Shown piece by piece: positions 28,031 through 37,506 of a stretch of 64,000 nucleotides of DNA; position 1 is the first letter of the stretch, and each line of letters begins with the position of its first letter. The DNA comes from Rhodospirillales bacterium (GTDB lineage Bacteria; Pseudomonadota; Alphaproteobacteria; Rhodospirillales; Thalassospiraceae): the NCBI GenBank assembly GCA_019634165.1, contig JAHQVT010000006.1, forward strand, positions 620,001-684,000, read 5' to 3'. Below the pieces are notes generated by a model. The model saw only the letters and a list, made by a program, of their open reading frames with translations, had not been told where the DNA came from and made no database searches. The translations under genes and the position numbers were made by a program.

Positions 28031-28260
28031 CCGTTGGGGCCTCCGCCCGTCACACGCCAAAACAGCCCCAGCAAAAAGATGCTAAGTGCCAAAAGCAGCG
28101 CAAGAAGATTAAGCGGTTTTTGTAAGAAAGACTTGTCACGTTCCGCTTTTGGACGCGCAGACCGGTTACGGAAAGGGCGTCTGGCTACACGGGCAACAAT
28201 CATTGCGGCGGCAGCGCCAACAACGATCAAAACAATACCCCAAACAGATCCGATTTCCAT
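28027..28260 (-). CDS. Small two-helix membrane protein of unknown function
   Basis: A 77-residue protein with a membrane helix at 5-24 (SVWGIVLIVVGAAAAMIVAR), a strongly basic loop (RRPFRNRSARPKAERDK) and a second helix at about 50-69. By the positive-inside rule the loop should be cytoplasmic, giving a hairpin. I do not recognise a family. It starts 43 bases after era and overlaps the next small gene by 4 bases (ATGA). Its place between era and recO is worth comparing across relatives. Confidence 0.72.
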   Translation of the reverse strand: MEIGSVWGIVLIVVGAAAAMIVARVARRPFRNRSARPKAERDKSFLQKPLNLLALLLALSIFLLGLFWRVTGGGPNG

Positions 28261-28303
28261 TATTTACCCAGCTATTGATGGTCCATCAGCGTAACGTATT
28301 TGA

Positions 28304-29245
28304 TCAAGCGTTGGGGTCCAGTCCCCACATGGCAAAGCGATTGGGATCATCACCCCAGTTTTCACGCACTTTGACAAATAAGAACAAATGCACACGGCGC
28401 TCAAAGATCGCTTCAAGTTCCTTGCGCGCATCACTGCCCAGTGCCTTGATACGTTTGCCATGTTTGCCAAGAATGATGGCCTTTTGGCCTTCACGTTCAA
28501 CAAAAATGGTTTGCTCAAGCTTGACTGAGCCGTCTTTGCGTTCTTCCCAAAGTTCGGTCTCTACCGTTGCCGAGTATGGCAATTCCTGCTGTAGCTGATA
28601 ATAAAGCTTTTCACGGGTAATTTCGGCAGCCAACAAACGAAGCGGCATGTCCGAAACATCGTCTTCGGGGAACATCCACGGACCATCTGGCATTTTCGCA
28701 GCAAGGAAATTGACCAAATCTTGCGTGCCAGCGCCTTTCTTGGCCGAAATCATAAAGACATCGGTAAAGACTTCATTGGCAAAAAGATCTTGTGACAGGC
28801 GCAAAAGCTTTTCCTTATCAGCAACCTTATCGACCTTATTAAGGGCCAGGATTGCTTTGCGGTGCTGATCTTTGAGCTGCTTGATAATGGCTTTGTCTTC
28901 TTCGGTAACGCCGGTGCCAGCATCAATAACAAGCACAACCAGATCGGCATCGTCTGCACCGTTCCATGCAGCCTTGACCATCGCCCGGTCAAGGCGACGT
29001 TTTGGCGCAAAGATACCCGGAGTATCGATGAAAACGATCTGCGCATCTTCGGTCATAACAATGCCGCGCACACGGGTACGCGTCGTCTGGACCTTCGGCG
29101 AGACGATCGACACCTTCGTGCCTACAAGCTGGTTCAGCAACGTCGATTTTCCCGCATTCGGGGCACCGACAAGTGCGACAAAGCCGCAACGTTGCTGATA
29201 AGGTAGTCTGTCTTCGTTCACCGGAGTGGGAACATCATTCATCAC
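28304..29245 (-). CDS. era: GTPase Era
   Basis: Essential GTPase that binds the 3' end of 16S rRNA and helps 30S assembly. The 313 residues show G1 GAPNAGKS at 27-34, G3 DTPG, G4 NKVD and a C-terminal KH domain with ILGKHGKRIKALG. The start overlaps the rnc stop by 11 bases (an ATG three bases later is also possible), so rnc and era are translationally coupled, as in many bacteria. RNase III and Era both act in rRNA maturation. Confidence 0.97.
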   Translation of the reverse strand: MMNDVPTPVNEDRLPYQQRCGFVALVGAPNAGKSTLLNQLVGTKVSIVSPKVQTTRTRVRGIVMTEDAQIVFIDTPGIFAPKRRLDRAMVKAAWNGADDADLVVLVIDAGTGVTEEDKAIIKQLKDQHRKAILALNKVDKVADKEKLLRLSQDLFANEVFTDVFMISAKKGAGTQDLVNFLAAKMPDGPWMFPEDDVSDMPLRLLAAEITREKLYYQLQQELPYSATVETELWEERKDGSVKLEQTIFVEREGQKAIILGKHGKRIKALGSDARKELEAIFERRVHLFLFVKVRENWGDDPNRFAMWGLDPNA

Positions 29246-29918
29246 TTAGTTTATCCAACATCAATTGGGCGGCTATTTGTTCCGCCTCGCGTTTAGATTT
29301 TCCCTCGGCACTGACAGAATCACCGTCGCTGGTGGTCAGTTCGATGGTAAATATCGGCGCATGGGCCGGGCCTTCGCGGCCAATCATTTCGTACTTCGGA
29401 AGCGGTTTACCCCGCCCTTGCAGCCATTCCTGCAATTGTGTCTTTGCATCTTGTGGCGGCTTGTTAGCCTCATCAAGAAGCGGCGTCCACAGCTTTTCGA
29501 TAAAGCTACGTGCTGGTTCAAGCCCACCATCAAGATAGAGTGCGGCAATCACGGCTTCCATGCAATCAGATAAAATCGCCGGATTTGTGTCCGCACCGGC
29601 GGCACGTTCACCTTTGGCCATCTGAATGTGATCACCAAGATTAATCTGGATTGCAACCCGCGCAAGGGTCTCGCGACGGACAAGTGCGACAAACCGTTTT
29701 GCCATCGCCCCTTCGCGTTCCCGACCAAATCGGGTGTAAAGCATATCGGCAACGACCAGACCAAGCACGCGATCGCCTAAAAATTCAAGACGTTCATTGC
29801 CACCGCTTAACGCATCCTTGCCTTTTGCAGCACTTCGATGGGTTAACGCAATGCGCAGCAAATCGGGGTCTGAAAAACCGTGATCAATTTCAGCGATCAC
29901 CGGTGTGCCGTCACTCAT
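29235..29918 (-). CDS. rnc: Ribonuclease III
   Basis: Double-strand-specific endonuclease for rRNA and mRNA processing. The 227 residues hold the catalytic signature NERLEFLGDRVLGL from 41, with acidic residues E42, E45 and D49, a second acidic pair in SDCMEAVIAALYLDGG, and a C-terminal double-stranded-RNA-binding domain ending KSKREAEQIAAQLMLDKL. Its ATG shares one base with the lepB stop (TGATG), so the lepB-rnc-era run is coupled. Confidence 0.97.
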   Translation of the reverse strand: MSDGTPVIAEIDHGFSDPDLLRIALTHRSAAKGKDALSGGNERLEFLGDRVLGLVVADMLYTRFGREREGAMAKRFVALVRRETLARVAIQINLGDHIQMAKGERAAGADTNPAILSDCMEAVIAALYLDGGLEPARSFIEKLWTPLLDEANKPPQDAKTQLQEWLQGRGKPLPKYEMIGREGPAHAPIFTIELTTSDGDSVSAEGKSKREAEQIAAQLMLDKLSDE

Positions 29919-30664
29919 CAGTTAACCCCCTGGAACAGGCGATCATATCGAATGCTGCCAAAATCATAGACCGGCTGGGAGCTGTCCTTGGAATAGAACA
30001 GGAATTCAGCGCGCCCCACAAGGTTTTCGATCGGAACGAACCGGAAGCGCGACGGGAAAGCACGGCTATCAGCCGAATTGTCGCGGTTATCACCCATCAT
30101 GAAGTAATGACCTTCGGGAACGGTGAAGGCTTCGGTATTGTCACTTGGCCCCTGATCACCAAACAATTCAAGAATACGGTGAACTTTGCCGTTCGGTAGC
30201 GTTTCGATATATTGCGGTACCGCTGCTGAACGCCCACCACCATCGGTCAAAATGTAATCTTCGATCCGTTCGCGTTCGACGATCGTGTTATTGATGTAAA
30301 GGCGGCCTTCGGTCACCTGAACAGTATCCCCCGGAAGACCAATCACACGTTTGATGTAGTCCTGCGTGGTATCAGCAGGCAGCTTGAAAACAACCACATC
30401 ACCGCGATCGGGTTCAGATTCAAAAACCCGGCCCGGAATAATCGGCAAACTGAACGGCATGCTGTGTTTCGAATATCCGTAGGAAAATTTCGAAACAAAC
30501 AGATAATCGCCAACCAACAAAGTCGGGATCATCGATCCAGACGGAATATTGAACGGTTCAAAGGCAAATGTCCGAACCATAAGTGCAATAACAATGGCCC
30601 AGAAAACGGTTTTCAAGGTGTCGAGTAGACCACCCGTTTTCTTTTTCTGCACAAACTTTTCCAT
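29918..30664 (-). CDS. lepB: Signal peptidase I
   Basis: Inner-membrane protease that cuts signal peptides from exported proteins. The catalytic serine is S44 in FNIPSGSMIPTLL and the general-base lysine is K105 in YIKRVIGLPGD; a third signature MMGDNRDNSADSR lies near 190. One membrane helix precedes the serine. I use ATG 30664 (248 residues); a TTG five codons upstream is possible, and neither has a strong ribosome site. It lies 27 bases after acpS and is coupled to rnc. Confidence 0.95.
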   Translation of the reverse strand: MEKFVQKKKTGGLLDTLKTVFWAIVIALMVRTFAFEPFNIPSGSMIPTLLVGDYLFVSKFSYGYSKHSMPFSLPIIPGRVFESEPDRGDVVVFKLPADTTQDYIKRVIGLPGDTVQVTEGRLYINNTIVERERIEDYILTDGGGRSAAVPQYIETLPNGKVHRILELFGDQGPSDNTEAFTVPEGHYFMMGDNRDNSADSRAFPSRFRFVPIENLVGRAEFLFYSKDSSQPVYDFGSIRYDRLFQGVN

Positions 30665-30691
30665 TCCGTATTTAACCAATCAATCTATCTG

Positions 30692-31087
30692 TCAATCAGC
30701 CGAAATTACCACGACAGCATTTGCCAGTGGATATTCGTCCGTCAGGGTCACATACACCGATGGGGTTTTCCCATCCGGAGTTAATTCTTCTAGTCTTTTA
30801 AGTGCGCCTTCAATCAGAACCATATCGGGTTTGCCGCTGGGTTGATGTACCACACCCATGGTGTTGTGATAAACACCGCGACGAAATCCAGTTCCGAGCG
30901 CCTTTGAACAAGCCTCTTTGGCAGCAAATGCCATCGCAAGCGAAGACGCCGTTCTATGCGGTTTGCGGATTGCACGCGTAATCTCGACATCGGTAAAAAC
31001 ACGCTTCATAAAACGCTCGCCATGACGTTCAAGTGCGTTTTCAATCCGACGGATATCACACAAGTCTGTGCCAATCCCAATGATCAT
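30692..31087 (-). CDS. acpS: Holo-[acyl-carrier-protein] synthase
   Basis: Transfers 4'-phosphopantetheine from CoA to apo-ACP for fatty-acid synthesis. The 131 residues are the usual length. The magnesium motif [13 protein letters not shown] is at 4-16 and [15 protein letters not shown] near 54-68 carries the conserved K-E pair. Its ATG overlaps the pdxJ stop as ATGA. The pdxJ-acpS-lepB order is common in proteobacteria. Confidence 0.96.
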   Translation of the reverse strand: MIIGIGTDLCDIRRIENALERHGERFMKRVFTDVEITRAIRKPHRTASSLAMAFAAKEACSKALGTGFRRGVYHNTMGVVHQPSGKPDMVLIEGALKRLEELTPDGKTPSVYVTLTDEYPLANAVVVISAD

Positions 31088-31836
31088 TTCTCACCATCTG
31101 TCTGCGTGCGTGCTTCGTCCATCAGACGACGCATTTCGGCAATTGCGGCTTCAAGTCCGATGAACACAGCTTCGCCAATCAGAAAGTGTCCAATATTAAG
31201 CTCAGCAACTTCTGGGATCGCTGCAATCGGCTTGACCGTATCAAAATTCAGACCATGCCCAGCATGAACTTCAAGCCCGATCCCTGCCCCGTATTTCACA
31301 GCTTTCCGAATACGGTCCAGTTCACGATCCCGGTCTTCTTTCGTCTCGGCATCACAATAAGCACCGGTATGAATTTCAACCACCGGGGCGCCAAGGATTT
31401 TGGCAGCGTCCAATTGGGTTTGGGATGCTTCGATAAACAGCGAAACCCGAATACCCGCAGCACCAAGCTCCGAAACAAACCGTTTCAGATGGTTGTGACC
31501 GCCTGCCGCGTCAAGGCCACCTTCGGTCGTGCGTTCTTCGCGTTTTTCCGGCACAAGGCATACCGCATACGGCTTTGTTTCAAGCGCAATTTTTAACATC
31601 TCATCAGTTGCTGCCATTTCGAAATTCAATGGCAGATCAACATCTTCACGCAACCTTTTCATGTCCTGATCAAGGATATGACGACGGTCTTCGCGCAGGT
31701 GAGCAGTGATGCCATCCGCACCAGCACGTTTCGCCAACGCGGCCGCACGCACAGGATCGGGGGTATTTCCCCCACGGGCGTTACGGATGGTTGCGACATG
31801 GTCAATATTGACCCCAAGCCGGAGTTTCGCACTCAT
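31084..31836 (-). CDS. pdxJ: Pyridoxine 5'-phosphate synthase
   Basis: Closes the pyridine ring from 1-deoxyxylulose 5-phosphate and 3-amino-2-oxopropyl phosphate, giving pyridoxine 5'-phosphate. The 250-residue TIM barrel shows [17 protein letters not shown] at the N-terminus, [12 protein letters not shown] near 44-55, and [15 protein letters not shown] in the C-terminal half for phosphate binding. It overlaps its upstream neighbour and acpS by 4 bases on each side (ATGA), so it sits inside a coupled run. Confidence 0.97.
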   Translation of the reverse strand: MSAKLRLGVNIDHVATIRNARGGNTPDPVRAAALAKRAGADGITAHLREDRRHILDQDMKRLREDVDLPLNFEMAATDEMLKIALETKPYAVCLVPEKREERTTEGGLDAAGGHNHLKRFVSELGAAGIRVSLFIEASQTQLDAAKILGAPVVEIHTGAYCDAETKEDRDRELDRIRKAVKYGAGIGLEVHAGHGLNFDTVKPIAAIPEVAELNIGHFLIGEAVFIGLEAAIAEMRRLMDEARTQTDGEK

Positions 31837-32543
31837 TGGGTATCATCCTGCTTTCTGGTGGCACTCTTTGCAGCACTGCCGATTTTTTCTTTGGCACTTT
31901 CAAGCATTGGGCCAAGACCGTGACGTTCCGTTTTCTTCATTCGGCGCAAAATGCGGTTATGACGATAAATTACAACCGCACGGTACACCGGAAAATAAAA
32001 CAGCATCCAGATTACAATTGTAGTCGGTATACAGCCCACAAGCATTGGCCAGATAATATCGACCATACCGTGCCAAAGCTGCCCCAGCGTCGTATGATCG
32101 GCAGCATCCCAGTGACCAAAGATCAACCCACCACCGACATAGCTTAGCCCAAGAACAACAAAGTCCCACAGAACCGCCATGTCAAAATGCACGGCGGCCG
32201 CACTTTCATCAACACCAAGTATCCAATTGCCACAGGTATATAGCCACAACCAGATAAAGGGGAAGGTCCAAGGATTACCAACAACAGTCCCAAGCAACGA
32301 TGCGACCATATTGCTGCGGATCAGTAAGCTGATCAGTGCTGAAAGGACAAAATGGAACCCAATGAACGGCGTAAATGAAACAGCCGCCCCAACTGCAAAA
32401 CCCGACGCAATGCTATAGGGCGTGCCTGGCAACCTTGCAACACGATGGGCAAAATACTGAGACGAGCGACGCCAACCGCCGCGCGGCCAGACTACGCTAC
32501 GAATTCTTTCAAATGATGATGGTTTGATGCGGCGCCGAAACAT
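31833..32543 (-). CDS. DUF2062 membrane protein
   Basis: A 236-residue integral membrane protein of unknown function. [24 protein letters not shown] and [22 protein letters not shown] are the DUF2062 hallmarks, with about four membrane segments and basic, disordered ends. Genes of this family often sit between rsh and pdxJ in alphaproteobacteria, which fits here. The pdxJ start overlaps its stop by 4 bases. No catalytic motif is visible. Confidence 0.9.
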   Translation of the reverse strand: MFRRRIKPSSFERIRSVVWPRGGWRRSSQYFAHRVARLPGTPYSIASGFAVGAAVSFTPFIGFHFVLSALISLLIRSNMVASLLGTVVGNPWTFPFIWLWLYTCGNWILGVDESAAAVHFDMAVLWDFVVLGLSYVGGGLIFGHWDAADHTTLGQLWHGMVDIIWPMLVGCIPTTIVIWMLFYFPVYRAVVIYRHNRILRRMKKTERHGLGPMLESAKEKIGSAAKSATRKQDDTQ

Positions 32544-32673
32544 GCGGGTCAGTTCTGGAACAAATCAAGTAACGCAATAAAAACACGAGGCTTATGCGTA
32601 AGTGCTGACTGCCCAATTGGCAAGGCTTTTACGGTAATATCACCGAAAAGATGAATGGGCTTGCGAGCTATCA

Positions 32674-34818
32674 TCATCCACGCGCACGTTCGACAGTGTT
32701 GACCACAGGTGTCGCACGCAATGCAGCAATGATATTGGTTAGGTGTTTGACATCAACAACATCAACATCAATCAGCATTTCAAAGAAATCGGTGGTTCGA
32801 TTGGTGAAGCGCAGATTGGTGATATTGCCATGGTTTTTGGCGATGACACTGGTGATCGAACTCAATGCACCTTGCTCATGACCAACTGTCAGGCTAAGCC
32901 TGCCAATAAAGTGTTCGGGCTCGCCATCATTATCCCAACCAACGTCAAGCCAACGTTCAGGTTGTTCGGCAAAGGTCTCAAGCGTATCGCAATCAATGGT
33001 ATGGATCGTCACACCCTTGCCGGTTGTAACAATCCCGACAATCCGATCCCCCGGCAACGGATGGCAACACCCGGCATAATGCACCGCCATACCCGGAATG
33101 AGCCCCTTGATCGGGATTGCATGATCATGTTTGCGTTCCCGAATCTTATCAATCGGGACGACCTTACGTGCAGTTTCCTTGTCCTTAGAGCCGGGGAAGA
33201 CCGCATGAACAACTTCACGCCCGGTATGGTGCCCTGCCCCGACCGATGTCAGGACCGCATCCACTGATGGCAGTTTGAAGATTTTCAGAACGCCATCAAT
33301 TGCCTTGTCGGAATAATCATAACCTTCCTGACGAAATGCTTTTTGCAAGATTGCCTTACCAAGGTCCTTATACTGGTCTTCTTGCTGCTGACGGATAAAG
33401 CGGCGAATACGCGCCCGCGCCTTACCGGTAACAACGAACCGTTCCCACGTTGGATTCGGTGTTTGTGCCTTGGACGTCACAATTTCGATTTGATCGCCAT
33501 TGTTAAGCACGGTCCGCAACGGCACCATTGCCCCATTGACCTTTGCCCCAACACAGGTATCCCCGATATGGGTGTGGATCATATAGGCGAAATCAACTGG
33601 TGTTGCCCGCGCCGGAAGCGCAATAACGTCGCCCTTCGGGCTAAAACAGAACACCTGATCTTGGAACATTGCCAGTTTGGTATGTTCCAAAAACTCTTCA
33701 GGTTCAGAGGCATGTTCAAGAATATCAAGCAGGTCACGAAGCCAGCGATATTGAACGCCCTCTTTTTGCTCGCCACTGGGTTTGTCCTGTTTATAGGCCC
33801 AGTGTGCAGCCACACCGTTTTCATTGACTTCATGCATGTGCCGGGTACGGATCTGCACTTCGATCCGATGGTTTTCCGGCCCCAAGACAGTTGTATGAAT
33901 AGAACGATAGCCGTTCGGCTTTGGCGTTGAGATATAATCTTTAAATCGGCCCGGAACGACTTTGTAATTGGCATGCATATAGCCAAGAACTTCGTAACAT
34001 TGTGGCATGTCCTCAACAAGAACACGGAAAGCCATGATGTCAGACAACTCACCAAAGGTGATATTCTTGCGCTGCATCTTTTGCCAGATCGAATATGGGC
34101 GCTTTTCACGGCCATAAATATCGACCTTAAGCCCTTGGCGCGAAATCACATCCTTAAGCTCGTTAACGATGCGATTTACGACATTATCGTCTTTCTCACG
34201 CAAGAATTCGAGGCGTGCGAGGATGGATTCGCGTGCTTCGGGATTGATATGCTGGAACGCAAGGTCTTCAAGTTCTTCCTTGATGTCATGCATACCGATG
34301 CGTTCGGCAAGTGGCGCATAAATCTCAAGCGTTTCAGCAGCGATCCGAACGCGCTTCTCAGGCTTGGAGATATAATGCAGGGTCCGCATGTTATGCAGAC
34401 GGTCCGCCAGCTTCACCAAAAGAACACGAATGTCTTCAGACATTGCCAGAAGAAGCTTACGGAAATTCTCTGCCTGCTTGGAATCAGCTGATTTAAGCTC
34501 GATCTGGGTCAGCTTGGTCACACCATCGACCAGCTTCATGATATTTGAGCCAAAAAGCTTGGTGATTTCTTCGGGTGTTGCGTCGGTATCTTCGATGGTG
34601 TCGTGCAACAAAGCCGTGATGATCGTATCACAATCAAGCTTGTAATTGGTCAGAATACCCGCGACTTCGATCGGGTGGGAAAAATACGGATCACCCGATG
34701 CACGCTTTTGCGAACCGTGTTTTTGGGTAGCATAAACATATGCCCTATTCAGCGTGGTTTCGCACGCATCTGGGTCATAGGCCTTTACCCGTTCAACAAG
34801 TTCGTATTGGCGTATCAT
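32674..34818 (-). CDS. rsh: Bifunctional (p)ppGpp synthetase/hydrolase (RelA/SpoT homologue)
   Basis: Makes and breaks the stringent-response alarmone. The 714 residues follow the long RSH order: HD hydrolase domain with H72-D73 in LLHDTIEDTD, synthetase domain near 240-350 (DYISTPKPNGYRSIHTTVLG and EVQIRTRHMHEVNENGVAAHWAYK), TGS domain from about 385, and a C-terminal ACT domain. An intact HD motif implies both activities, as in the single RSH of most alphaproteobacteria. It follows rpoZ, separated by a terminator. Confidence 0.95.
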   Translation of the reverse strand: MIRQYELVERVKAYDPDACETTLNRAYVYATQKHGSQKRASGDPYFSHPIEVAGILTNYKLDCDTIITALLHDTIEDTDATPEEITKLFGSNIMKLVDGVTKLTQIELKSADSKQAENFRKLLLAMSEDIRVLLVKLADRLHNMRTLHYISKPEKRVRIAAETLEIYAPLAERIGMHDIKEELEDLAFQHINPEARESILARLEFLREKDDNVVNRIVNELKDVISRQGLKVDIYGREKRPYSIWQKMQRKNITFGELSDIMAFRVLVEDMPQCYEVLGYMHANYKVVPGRFKDYISTPKPNGYRSIHTTVLGPENHRIEVQIRTRHMHEVNENGVAAHWAYKQDKPSGEQKEGVQYRWLRDLLDILEHASEPEEFLEHTKLAMFQDQVFCFSPKGDVIALPARATPVDFAYMIHTHIGDTCVGAKVNGAMVPLRTVLNNGDQIEIVTSKAQTPNPTWERFVVTGKARARIRRFIRQQQEDQYKDLGKAILQKAFRQEGYDYSDKAIDGVLKIFKLPSVDAVLTSVGAGHHTGREVVHAVFPGSKDKETARKVVPIDKIRERKHDHAIPIKGLIPGMAVHYAGCCHPLPGDRIVGIVTTGKGVTIHTIDCDTLETFAEQPERWLDVGWDNDGEPEHFIGRLSLTVGHEQGALSSITSVIAKNHGNITNLRFTNRTTDFFEMLIDVDVVDVKHLTNIIAALRATPVVNTVERARG

Positions 34819-34888
34819 TCAGGGGCAACTCCGCAAATTCCATCCGGGGCATCGAGCGATCCCCTTCATAAGATAGTACGATTTAGAC

Positions 34889-34924
34889 AAAAAAAAGCCA
34901 CGGAAGATAAACACCGTGGCTTTT
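34889..34924 (-). terminator. Terminator between rpoZ and rsh
   Basis: On the minus strand AAAAGCCACGG and CCGTGGCTTTT pair as an 11-bp stem with a ten-base loop, followed by a run of T. It starts 36 bases after the rpoZ stop. rsh must therefore be read through partially or have its own promoter in 34819-34888. Confidence 0.9.
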
Positions 34925-34960
34925 ATTTCGAATTGAGATCAGATCAAAATCAATCTGAAC

Positions 34961-35293
34961 TTATTCTTCTTCCGACGGAGCAACAACACCAACTGATGCG
35001 TCTTGAACTGCTTCTGCAACCAGTTTCGGGCCAAAATCATCTTCTGATTCTTCCGGCTCATCGGCTTCAACATGCCGCTGCAGTCCCGAAACCAAGCCAT
35101 TGCGCAATTCGTCGAAATCGACTTTCACTTCAGCGATTTCACGCAGCGCGACAACAGGGTTCTTGTCGTTGTCACGATCAATGGTCAGTTCAGCACCAGC
35201 CGAAATGTTGCGTGCACGCTGAGCAGCAATCATAACCAGCTCAAAACGGTTCGGGATCTTGTCAACGCAATCTTCGACGGTAACGCGCGCCAT
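34961..35293 (-). CDS. rpoZ: DNA-directed RNA polymerase omega subunit
   Basis: Small RNA polymerase subunit that helps assembly and forms part of a ppGpp site in proteobacteria. The 110 residues begin [28 protein letters not shown], the standard omega signature, and end in a long acidic tail ([13 protein letters not shown]) typical of alphaproteobacteria. Its position next to rsh is conserved. It lies 110 bases after folK. Confidence 0.97.
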   Translation of the reverse strand: MARVTVEDCVDKIPNRFELVMIAAQRARNISAGAELTIDRDNDKNPVVALREIAEVKVDFDELRNGLVSGLQRHVEADEPEESEDDFGPKLVAEAVQDASVGVVAPSEEE

Positions 35294-35402
35294 AAATGTC
35301 TCCAGAAATACTTTTGGGGTGTCCAGACCGAGCTTTATAGCGCCGGATCATTTGTGTTGCAACAGCGAAACCGTCTCTCTGCACCGGTTTTTGCTGCTAT
35401 TA

Positions 35403-35951
35403 TCAGCTTTCAGGCTGCTTTCGAATTTCTTGATCCGCCGGAAGATCGGCAATCAGCTCTTCCACCGTGCGTCCCAAAACAGGATGACGCCATCCAACTG
35501 CGACATCCCGTAATGGTAACAGTACAAAAGCACGTTCTGCCATACGCGGATGCGGCACCTGAATCCCACCATCCTCTCGCAGCAATTCCTGACCATAAGC
35601 AATCAGATCAAGATCAATGGCGCGTGCTGCGTTACGTTCACGCCGCACACGACCAAATTCCGCTTCGACCATATGCAGGCGATCAAGCAGATCATGGGCT
35701 GAAAGTCGGGTTCGTACCCGTGCAACGCCATTCACATACCAAGGCTGATCAGAAACCGGTACAGGTGCTGTTTCATAAAACGATGACACAAGATCAATCG
35801 AAATATCACCATCCTTGGCCAAACGTTGCAATGCGGCCTTCAATGTTTGCGCAGGCGCACCATATTCGTCTGTAGGCAGATTGGCACCAAAGGCAATCAA
35901 AATCGCATCATTTGACGGTGCATTGGTGGTTAATGGCGACGTCTTGCTCAC
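35403..35951 (-). CDS. folK: 2-amino-4-hydroxy-6-hydroxymethyldihydropteridine pyrophosphokinase
   Basis: Transfers pyrophosphate from ATP to the pterin alcohol in folate synthesis. AILIAFGANLP opens the fold, NGVARVRTRL and the family signature RAIDLDLIAYG lie in the middle, and VPHPRMAERAFVLLPLRDV follows. Start choice is uncertain: GTG 35951 gives 182 residues, close to the family, with GAAAG about 8 bases upstream. ATGs at 36029 and 36044 would add 26-31 residues without family similarity. Divergent from the NYN-domain gene. Confidence 0.88.
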   Translation of the reverse strand: MSKTSPLTTNAPSNDAILIAFGANLPTDEYGAPAQTLKAALQRLAKDGDISIDLVSSFYETAPVPVSDQPWYVNGVARVRTRLSAHDLLDRLHMVEAEFGRVRRERNAARAIDLDLIAYGQELLREDGGIQVPHPRMAERAFVLLPLRDVAVGWRHPVLGRTVEELIADLPADQEIRKQPES

Positions 35952-36159
35952 AAAGTAGACTTTCAGTTCAATGGGTATTTGGCAGTTGGGCGAATAGAGG
36001 TTCGTTTCAGACAGTAGGAAAGAGCGCATATCTAAGGGAGCCATGTTGCTCTGTCCACGATATTTTCGCCTTTCTTTGTGCCCCTAGCCACGGTAAACAT
36101 TGAGTGTTCCGTATTTTTTGGAACAGCATAATAAAATTTAATGTTTGAGGAATTTTAAG

Positions 36160-36768
36160 ATGATTTTTTACCCGCAGGAACGCATCGGGCTGTTCATTGA
36201 CGGCTCAAATCTTTATGCCGCAGCAAGAGCACTTGGTTTTGACATTGATTACAAACGCCTTTTGGAACTTTTCTCGCAAAAAGGTCAGTTGATCCGTGCA
36301 TTTTACTACACGGCCTTGATCGAAGATCAGGAATATTCCCCGATCCGCCCGCTTGTCGATTGGCTTGATTATAACGGCTACACCATGGTCACCAAACCGA
36401 CCAAGGAATTCACCGATGCCACTGGTCGCCGTAAAATCAAAGGCAACATGGATATCGAGTTGGCAATTGACGTCATGGAAATGGCACAACATCTTGATCA
36501 TGTTGTCATTTTCTCTGGCGACGGAGATTTCCGCCGACTGGTCGATGCCATCCAGCGCAAAGGTGTTCGGGTGACGGTCGTGTCCACCGTGAAATCAAAC
36601 CCGCCGATGGTTGCCGACGAGTTACGCCGTCAGGCAGATCATTTTATCGAGCTTACTGAACTTGAAGGCACGATCGCGCGCAAAGTGCAGCAGCGCCGCG
36701 ACGATGACCATCCTGATATTAATGATCATCCGGAACACCCTGATCTTGAAGAGTTCGATTACAACTAA
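36160..36768 (+). CDS. NYN-domain (LabA/DUF88-like) PIN-fold protein
   Basis: A 202-residue protein of the NYN branch of PIN-like nucleases. Acidic positions are in place: D14 in GLFIDGSNLYAAA, KGNMDIELAIDVM near 96-108 and FSGDGDFRRLVDAI near 118-131. These suggest metal-dependent RNA cleavage, but activity is not shown for most relatives. I start at ATG 36160 because GAGGAA lies 7 bases upstream; an in-frame TTG at 36145 is less likely. The last 25 residues are rich in D, H and E. Divergent from folK. Confidence 0.9.
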   Translation: MIFYPQERIGLFIDGSNLYAAARALGFDIDYKRLLELFSQKGQLIRAFYYTALIEDQEYSPIRPLVDWLDYNGYTMVTKPTKEFTDATGRRKIKGNMDIELAIDVMEMAQHLDHVVIFSGDGDFRRLVDAIQRKGVRVTVVSTVKSNPPMVADELRRQADHFIELTELEGTIARKVQQRRDDDHPDINDHPEHPDLEEFDYN

Positions 36769-36801
36769 TTGAACGCCGATACCGCCCTATCCTGATCACG
36801 A

Positions 36802-36827
36802 CCGGTTACGGCCCGCACCGTAACCGG
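36802..36827 (+). terminator. Strong hairpin between the NYN gene and uracil-DNA glycosylase
   Basis: CCGGTTACGG, loop CCCGCA, CCGTAACCGG: a perfect 10-bp stem, 18 bases before the glycosylase ATG. No T-run follows (CAAAATG), so it is either a rho-assisted 3' end or a leader hairpin affecting the glycosylase start, which has no clear ribosome site. Confidence 0.5.
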
Positions 36828-36845
36828 CAAAATGTCAGACATGCC

Positions 36846-37487
36846 ATGACCGCCTATCAGCAACCCGATCTTGATTGCACCCTGTGCCCGCGCCTTGCCG
36901 AATTCAGGCATGCCAATCAGGAAAAATTTCCAGATTTCTACAATGGGCCTGTCCGCCCGTTTGGCCCGCTTAATGCGCGGCTACTGATTGTTGGGCTCGC
37001 ACCGGGATTAAAGGGCGCCAATGCCACGGGCCGTCCGTTTACCGGTGATTATGCTGGCGATCTTTTATACGACACGCTTAAGAAATTCGGTTTTGCCAAA
37101 GGAACCTATGATAAGCGCCCCGACGATGGGTTGGAGCTTATTGATTGCCGGATTACCAATGCGGTCAAATGCGTTCCACCGGAAAACAAGCCAACTGGCC
37201 CAGAAGCCAATGCTTGTCGGCCGTTTTTGATCAGTGAGTTCGATGCGATGGAAAACCTGTCAGCTATTTTATGCCTTGGTCAGGTCGCCCATCAGGCGAT
37301 GCTGCGCACCTATGGACTTAAGCTTTCTTCGCTTAAATTTGGCCATGGTGCATCGCATAAAATGGAAAATGGCATCACTTTGTTTGATAGCTATCACTGT
37401 TCGCGCTACAACACCCAGACTTATCGCCTGACGCCAGAGATGTTTGAAAACGTCTTTGCCGACATCCGCGCACATCTGGACGGTTAA
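36846..37487 (+). CDS. Uracil-DNA glycosylase, family 5 (UDGb-like, Fe-S)
   Basis: Removes uracil and other deaminated bases from DNA. The motif [16 protein letters not shown] at 50-65 and the C-terminal [11 protein letters not shown] are of the UDGb type, where the water-activating Asp/Asn of families 1 and 4 is absent. Four cysteines, C11, C14, C109 and C124, sit where the 4Fe-4S cluster is bound. Length is 213 residues. recQ begins 20 bases after its stop, so the two repair genes are probably one operon. Confidence 0.88.
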   Translation: MTAYQQPDLDCTLCPRLAEFRHANQEKFPDFYNGPVRPFGPLNARLLIVGLAPGLKGANATGRPFTGDYAGDLLYDTLKKFGFAKGTYDKRPDDGLELIDCRITNAVKCVPPENKPTGPEANACRPFLISEFDAMENLSAILCLGQVAHQAMLRTYGLKLSSLKFGHGASHKMENGITLFDSYHCSRYNTQTYRLTPEMFENVFADIRAHLDG

Positions 37488-37506
37488 TTTGCCCGATACA
37501 CCACCC

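Noticed and set aside
36105..36145. TGTTCC-N9-GGAACA and a GGAAC-N17-TGTT EcfG-type promoter before the NYN gene
   Set aside because: The inverted repeat does not fit the alphaproteobacterial LexA spacing, and the promoter would start transcription at the ribosome site, leaving almost no leader.
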